Shown piece by piece: positions 60,736-64,000 of a DNA stretch of 64,000 nucleotides (the stretch's first letter is position 1; the number at the start of each line of letters is the position of its first letter). This DNA is from Sporosarcina luteola (GTDB lineage Bacteria > Bacillota > Bacilli > Bacillales_A > Planococcaceae), in NCBI RefSeq assembly GCF_023715245.1, contig NZ_JAMBNV010000001.1, forward strand, positions 1,736,001 through 1,800,000, written 5' to 3'. Both the position numbers and the translations under genes were made by a program. The notes beneath the pieces were generated by a model that was given only the letters and a program-made list of their open reading frames with translations, was not told the origin of the DNA and ran no database searches.

Positions 60736-61025
60736 CCGGTTTAAGAGCAATAAAACCCTTCCACCGGCTTATCAAACAGCATGAAAATGTCTTTGAAATA
60801 CGTTTCATCGCTACACTAAGCAAAAGCTTTTTGAATTATAATAAGCTCACCCATAGACCTCTCACTTATTATTCTTTAATATTTTACTGCCGACTCTTCT
60901 AATATCCTAAGGCCTGCAATGTAACATTGTCATGGAGAAAAACGCATTCGAGACTATCAGGGGCAAGGCGCGATCTTTAAATTCAGCGCGAACTGTCAAA
61001 ATGACTAGTATTTCTTCATAATAAA

Positions 61026-61065
61026 AAACCACTTTCCTGATTTCATCATCAGTAAAAAGTGGTTT
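61026..61065. terminator. Bidirectional terminator after yneF
   Basis: AAACCACTTT/AAAGTGGTTT stem with a 20-nt loop, A run left and T run right. It lies about 80 bp past the yneF stop on the minus strand. Confidence 0.8.
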
Positions 61066-61143
61066 TTGTCGATTGTATCATTTTGATAGCTTGTCCAAAT
61101 AACTCAAATGAAAATAGCATTTATAGAAGGAAAATAAGCTAGC

Positions 61144-61383
61144 TTATTTTTTCTTGCCCGCATTGTCACTTACTTTGTTCATTTGTGCCATCATTTGATT
61201 AATCTTCTTCTGTGAAGGTTTTTGTCCCATTTGCATCATCATCATACGTAACATTTGCTCATTGATCGGTGGGTTTTCCTTCAAATATTTCATCATATAT
61301 TGACGTGCAATGAAAAATCCGAGGGCCACACCTGCGATTAACGCGACGACGGCAATGAGGATTACCCAAATCGTGCTTACCAT
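61144..61383 (-). CDS. yneF: UPF0154 membrane protein YneF
   Basis: 79 residues: one N-terminal membrane helix ([20 protein letters not shown]), [20 protein letters not shown] and a Met-rich [20 protein letters not shown] segment, the hallmark of UPF0154. Function unknown. Lies downstream of sirA and tkt as in B. subtilis. Confidence 0.93.
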   Translation of the reverse strand: MVSTIWVILIAVVALIAGVALGFFIARQYMMKYLKENPPINEQMLRMMMMQMGQKPSQKKINQMMAQMNKVSDNAGKKK

Positions 61384-61504
61384 CCGCTATACCTCCTCCA
61401 CTACCGTGATTCGAGAATACTCTACCATGATGGATTATACAACAAAGAGACCGCGGATAGCAATGACCGGCTTTGAATATTTCTATATTATACCGAATAA
61501 AGAT

Positions 61505-61951
61505 TTAAAATAAGAATGTATGATCATTTCCGAGATGATTTTCCTGTTTGACAGGTTTCAGCCATCCCCACTCGCCATGCTTGTCCATCACTGCAAAGAA
61601 ACGATCATCCGATCCGGATAATGCGACAAACAGATCTAGGTCCAACATACGCGATCCATCGCAATAAGCTTGAAGTGAATAAGGGTTAAGTGAAATGTGA
61701 ATGGAACCTTTCACTGGATGAGATAATTTATATTCTCCATCATCGCTTTCGACCGTCGTAAAACTTTTCCCCAAATTGCTGAGGATTGCTTGGTCAATCG
61801 CTGATTCTTCGATTTCATCACATAAATAACGGACTTCTTGTAAAGGTTGCTCCTGTGCATGATCTTTGAGCAAATCATAGAGAAGCCCTTCCCTTCCAAG
61901 AATGAACGATTGGTATCTCTTTTTCACTTTATAAATATCATAAGTTCTCAT
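61505..61951 (-). CDS. sirA: Sporulation inhibitor of replication SirA
   Basis: 148 residues from ATG 61951 (MRTYDIYKVKKRYQSFILGR), GGAG 9 nt upstream. The N-terminal Y.I..(F/Y)..FI.GRE pattern and the C-terminal EWGWLKPVKQ match B. subtilis SirA (YneE), which binds DnaA domain I and blocks replication initiation when cells commit to sporulate. Position between tkt and yneF agrees. The middle is poorly conserved. Confidence 0.85.
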   Translation of the reverse strand: MRTYDIYKVKKRYQSFILGREGLLYDLLKDHAQEQPLQEVRYLCDEIEESAIDQAILSNLGKSFTTVESDDGEYKLSHPVKGSIHISLNPYSLQAYCDGSRMLDLDLFVALSGSDDRFFAVMDKHGEWGWLKPVKQENHLGNDHTFLF

Positions 61952-62073
61952 GACCGTCACTCCTTTTTACATAGTCTATCCCAATAGAAGTAAAAAGTTT
62001 GTCAAAACACGGTAAAGAAAGGCACTATTGTTGTCGAAAACTTTCCAATAGTGTATCAATAAAGCAGCGAAAA

Positions 62074-62118
62074 ATACCGCTCCGGAATAAGTAGTCTTAT
62101 GACATTCCGAAGCGGTAT
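62074..62118 (-). terminator. Terminator after tkt
   Basis: ATACCGCTCCGGAAT/ATTCCGAAGCGGTAT, a 15-bp stem with one mismatch, followed by TTTTTCGC on the minus strand. Confidence 0.88.
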
Positions 62119-62121
62119 AGA

Positions 62122-64000
62122 TTAATTACGACCGAGGATCGTTTTCATCTCACGAACGACATTTTCTTCAGTGAAGCCATATTCTGCAATAACCTTTTCC
62201 CCTGGAGCGCTTGCTCCAAACGTGTCAATTGCAATGACTCCGCCTTCGTCACCAACATATTTATGCCACCCGAGGGAAGCACCCATTTCAATGGATAGGC
62301 GTTTTTTGACTGCTTTCGGCAGTACGCTTTCTTTGTATTGCTCATCCTGCTGCTCGAACAAGTCCCAAGAAGGCATGGATACGACGGCAACGTCAATTCC
62401 CTCTTCCCGGAGTTTCGCTTGAGCTGCAACAGCAAGGTTTACTTCAGAGCCTGTCGCAATGAGGATTCCGTCTGCCACATCTTTTTCGGCAGGAGAAATC
62501 GTGTATGCTCCACGTTTCACGCCATCCATTGCAAGTTCAGCGGATTTCGGCAACACTTGCAAATTTTGACGGGATAATACAAGTACTGTCGGTCTGTTTT
62601 TCGATGATACCGCAATATTCCATGCAGCCGAAGTTTCATTGCCATCCGCAGGGCGGATGACCGTTAATCCAGGCATTGAGCGAAGGGATGACAGATGTTC
62701 CACAGGCTCATGTGTTGGACCATCTTCACCTACTGCGACGCTGTCATGCGTAAATACGTATGTGACAGGCATTCCCATAAGGGCGGATAATCTGATTGCC
62801 GGTCGTACATAGTCGCTGAATACAAAGAACGTTCCACCGAATACATGCAAGCCACCGTGGAGTGCCATCCCGTTCAACGCAGTACCCATCGCGAATTCAC
62901 GGACGCCGAACCAGATATTGCGGCCGCTGTAATCGCTTGGAAGGAAGTCTCCCGCACCTTTGATTGTCGTCTTATTTGAACCTGCAAGGTCTGCACTTCC
63001 TCCAAAGAAAGAAGGCAGTACATTTGCAATGGCGTTGATGGCATCTCCTGAAGCGGAGCGAGTAGCATGTGAAGAACCTGCCTCGTAAGTTGGAAGCGCT
63101 TCTTGAAGTCCTTCAGGCATTTCACCTTTGATTGCCGCTTTCAATTGTTTGGCCAAGTCAGCATGTTTGCTCTCGTATTGTGCAAACAGTTCGTTCCATT
63201 GCTGTTCCTTTTTGACGCCTAATTCATCGGTCGCCTCTTTGAATGCCTCGTAGACGCCTTCAGGGACACAGAAATCCTCTTCATATGTCCACTGGTAGTA
63301 TTCCTTCGTAAGCTTCATTTCATCTTCGCCTAGTGGTGCACCATGGACGTCAGCTTTTCCGGATTTATTCGGCGAACCGTAGCCGATGACCGTCTTCACT
63401 TCGATCATTGTCGGGCCGCCTGAATTGCCTTTCGCCTCTTCAATCGCTTTTGAAACTAGTTCAACATCATTGCCATCTTCCACACGGATATAGTTCCATC
63501 CGTATGATTCAAAACGTTTTCGGATGTTTTCTGTGAATGACATATCTAGTTCCCCATCTAAGGAGATGTCATTGCTGTCATAGAGGACGATCAATTTTTC
63601 CAATTGGAGATGACCTGCAAGGGAAATCGCTTCTGCTGCAACGCCTTCCATAAGGTCGCCGTCGCCGCAAAGTGCAAAGGTATGATGATCGACTATGTCG
63701 AACCCCGGGCGGTTATAAAGTGCAGCCAAATGCTTTTCAGCCATGGCCATTCCGACTGCCATTCCGATTCCCTGTCCGAGTGGACCTGTCGTTGCTTCGA
63801 CACCGACTGTATGGCCGTATTCCGGATGACCAGGTGTTTTCGATCCCCATTGCCTGAAGTTTTTCAATTCCTCCATTGGCAAACCGTAGCCGCTCAAGTG
63901 AAGCAGGCTATATAACAGCATGGAGCCGTGACCTGCAGAGAGGACAAACCGATCGCGGTTGAACCATTCAGGATTGGAAGGATTATGATGCAAATGCTTC
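62122..64000 (-). CDS. tkt: Transketolase (5' end outside the window)
   Basis: About 626 residues are visible; the gene runs past the right edge, so the first 40 or so residues are missing. ThDP motif [20 protein letters not shown] then [29 protein letters not shown]; central pyrimidine domain with the [17 protein letters not shown] signature; C-terminal domain to the end (TILGRN). Transfers two-carbon units in the pentose phosphate pathway. Followed by sirA and yneF. Confidence 0.96.
   Translation of the reverse strand, partial: KHLHHNPSNPEWFNRDRFVLSAGHGSMLLYSLLHLSGYGLPMEELKNFRQWGSKTPGHPEYGHTVGVEATTGPLGQGIGMAVGMAMAEKHLAALYNRPGFDIVDHHTFALCGDGDLMEGVAAEAISLAGHLQLEKLIVLYDSNDISLDGELDMSFTENIRKRFESYGWNYIRVEDGNDVELVSKAIEEAKGNSGGPTMIEVKTVIGYGSPNKSGKADVHGAPLGEDEMKLTKEYYQWTYEEDFCVPEGVYEAFKEATDELGVKKEQQWNELFAQYESKHADLAKQLKAAIKGEMPEGLQEALPTYEAGSSHATRSASGDAINAIANVLPSFFGGSADLAGSNKTTIKGAGDFLPSDYSGRNIWFGVREFAMGTALNGMALHGGLHVFGGTFFVFSDYVRPAIRLSALMGMPVTYVFTHDSVAVGEDGPTHEPVEHLSSLRSMPGLTVIRPADGNETSAAWNIAVSSKNRPTVLVLSRQNLQVLPKSAELAMDGVKRGAYTISPAEKDVADGILIATGSEVNLAVAAQAKLREEGIDVAVVSMPSWDLFEQQDEQYKESVLPKAVKKRLSIEMGASLGWHKYVGDEGGVIAIDTFGASAPGEKVIAEYGFTEENVVREMKTILGRN

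Noticed and set aside
60489-60902. Short frames on both strands in the A-rich array
   Set aside because: They cross the repeat array, lack ribosome sites and have low-complexity translations; only the kinase remnant at 60449-60541 is supported.

Overview
The window looks like the chromosome of a low-GC, endospore-forming member of the Bacillota, most likely Planococcaceae (Sporosarcina-like). The gene order follows Bacillus subtilis closely in several blocks: ribU / sigX-rsiX / resABCDE; rluB-dacB-scpB-scpA-ypuF-ribT; lysA-spoVAF-sigF-spoIIAB-spoIIAA; pdp-deoB-xerD-fur-(spoIIM position)-nudF-yqkF; and yneF-sirA-tkt. Several genes expected in these blocks (spmAB, spoVAA-AE, dacF) are absent. 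The placement rests on synteny and protein resemblance read by eye; no search was run.

Layout. 1-4046: start of a probable riboflavin transporter gene behind an FMN riboswitch, then the ECF sigma factor/anti-sigma pair sigX-rsiX and the sensor kinase gene resE (all minus strand). 4048-20914: a 16.9-kb integrated element. 20906-25115: resD, resC, resB, resA. 25350-29509: rluB, dacB, scpB, scpA, ypuF, ribT. 29763-34284: a small membrane protein, lysA, spoVAF and the spoIIA operon. 34285-35135: a gene-free, repeat-rich stretch. 35136-41303: pdp, deoB, xerD, fur, a SpoIIM-like gene, nudF, yqkF. 41407-44452: an acidic lipoprotein, xpt-pbuX under a guanine-class riboswitch, and a GsiB-like stress protein. 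44538-54812: exoA, psuK-psuG, a DadA-like oxidoreductase, ilvE, a Spo0E-like peptide, a YhcN-type spore lipoprotein, thiolase, HMG-CoA lyase, an esterase-like hydrolase, and a cold-shock protein. 54975-64000: DinB/YfiT, a P-loop kinase, a Nudix hydrolase, small membrane proteins, pyruvate oxidase, a ring-cleaving dioxygenase, yneF, sirA and the 3' part of tkt.

The main discovery is the element at 4048-20914. It sits exactly in the overlap of resD and resE. A 16-bp core, CCATATTCTATTCATT, is present at both ends (4032-4047 and 20899-20914); it carries the resD stop codon and the resE start codon, so both reading frames survive integration. The operon is nevertheless split by 16.9 kb. The element is built like a phage satellite (PICI/SaPI-like): a tyrosine integrase and a cI/Stl-like repressor are divergent from a long leftward operon with an Xis/AlpA-like protein, a RinA/ArpU-like protein, a PrimPol primase, a D5 helicase and an iteron-flanked AT-rich origin. 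No terminase, portal, capsid, lysis or other tail gene was recognised. It does carry one large phage structural gene, a 1072-residue tail tape-measure protein, followed by a protein resembling the proteasome/HslV Ntn-hydrolase fold. The far end holds a plasmid-type actin-like ParM/ParR segregation module with a candidate centromere, divergent from a protein with two ribbon-helix-helix-like units. A satellite that brings its own tape measure, actin filament and Ntn-hydrolase-like protein is not a combination I recognise.

Other unexplained structure: a seven-unit array of exactly 21-bp period between exoA and psuG, a looser A-rich array beside a kinase-gene remnant near 60.5 kb, paired long hairpins near 29.6 kb, and an intergenic repeat where dacF would be expected.
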